Positions 63,832 through 64,000 of a stretch of 64,000 nt of DNA are shown in pieces. The notes under the pieces were generated by a model. It searched no databases and was not told the origin of the DNA. It saw nothing but the letters and a program-made list of their open reading frames with translations. The stretch is taken from assembly GCA_035582835.1 (NCBI GenBank), contig JAYKAV010003085.1, forward strand, positions 82,442-146,441, written 5' to 3'. Source of the DNA: Phoebastria nigripes (lineage: Eukaryota > Chordata > Aves > Procellariiformes > Diomedeidae). The translations under genes and the position numbers were made by a program. The number at the start of each line of letters is the position of its first letter. Within the stretch, counting starts at the first letter, position 1.

Positions 63832-64000
63832 TGTCCTGGTTTTGGCTGGGGTGGAGTTGATTTTCTTCCTAGTAGTTGATATAGTGCTGTGTTTTGGCTT
63901 CAGTATGAGAATAATGTTGATAACACACTGATGTTTTAGTTGTTGCTAAGAAGTGTTTACACTAGTCAAGGACTTTTCAGCTTCCCATGCTCTGCCAGGT
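63832..64000 (+). mobile_element. ERVL-type LTR, second copy, cut by the window edge
   Basis: The first 169 bases of the same LTR family as the solo LTR at 13,828-14,406, here on the plus strand, starting TGTCCTGGTTTTGGCTGG. By hand alignment I count eight mismatches and one 3-base gap against the other copy over this length, so the two are close relatives. The right-hand part lies beyond the window, so it cannot be told whether this is another solo LTR or the 5' LTR of a longer provirus. The five bases to its left are ATGAG, which would be the target duplication to look for. Confidence 0.93.

Noticed and set aside
1..64000. tRNA, rRNA, CRISPR arrays, operons or bacterial features
   Set aside because: No tRNA B-box with a matching A-box, no regularly spaced identical repeats, and no prokaryotic gene layout were found. 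The window is vertebrate nuclear DNA.

Overview
The window looks like a gene-free stretch of a bird nuclear genome. Three things point to a bird: CR1 (chicken repeat 1) LINE retrotransposons with their typical ATTCTATG-type 3' ends, an avian ERVL-type LTR beginning TGTCCTGG and ending CCACGACA, and AT-rich, repeat-poor DNA between them. Mammalian Alu, B1 and L1 elements are absent. The LTR type suggests a non-galliform bird, but the species cannot be told from this window. No open reading frame longer than about 180 codons exists. The only recognisable protein sequence belongs to decayed CR1 reverse transcriptases. I read the window as intergenic DNA or the inside of a very long intron.

Layout. 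1-10,334: AT-rich unique DNA with a purine-rich simple repeat near the left edge and one exon-like open segment (8,060-8,269) that I could not assign. About 10,335-11,225: a 5'-truncated CR1 on the minus strand. 11,226-13,827: unique DNA with a probable ancient MIR-type SINE fragment. 13,828-14,406: a solo LTR on the minus strand with a perfect 5-bp target-site duplication (GTCTT). About 14,560-15,075: a very old CR1/L3-like fragment, minus strand. 15,076-30,710: unique DNA with a small palindromic repeat (22,050-22,140), a 40-base poly-A run and a (GGTT)n tract. About 30,711-31,085: a second ancient CR1/L3-like fragment, minus strand. 31,086-52,839: unique DNA with (AACC)n and G/T-rich tracts, a Z-DNA-prone CACGTG palindrome at 41.7 kb and an unassigned GC-richer block at 43.1-43.5 kb that may be an old LTR. 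About 52,840-54,254: a 1.4-kb CR1 on the plus strand with recognisable but broken reverse transcriptase. 54,255-63,831: unique DNA with homopolymer tracts. 63,832-64,000: the first 169 bases of a second copy of the same LTR, plus strand, cut by the window edge.

Nothing here works as an operon, pathway or defence system, and I found no credible new biological system. The more useful observations are the inverted LTR pair about 49.4 kb apart, the catalytic-site mutation in the CR1 reverse transcriptase, the ancient SINE/MITE-like relics, a few structure-prone tracts and one exon-like open segment. Single-base Ns scattered through the window show that the assembly is a consensus with unresolved positions.
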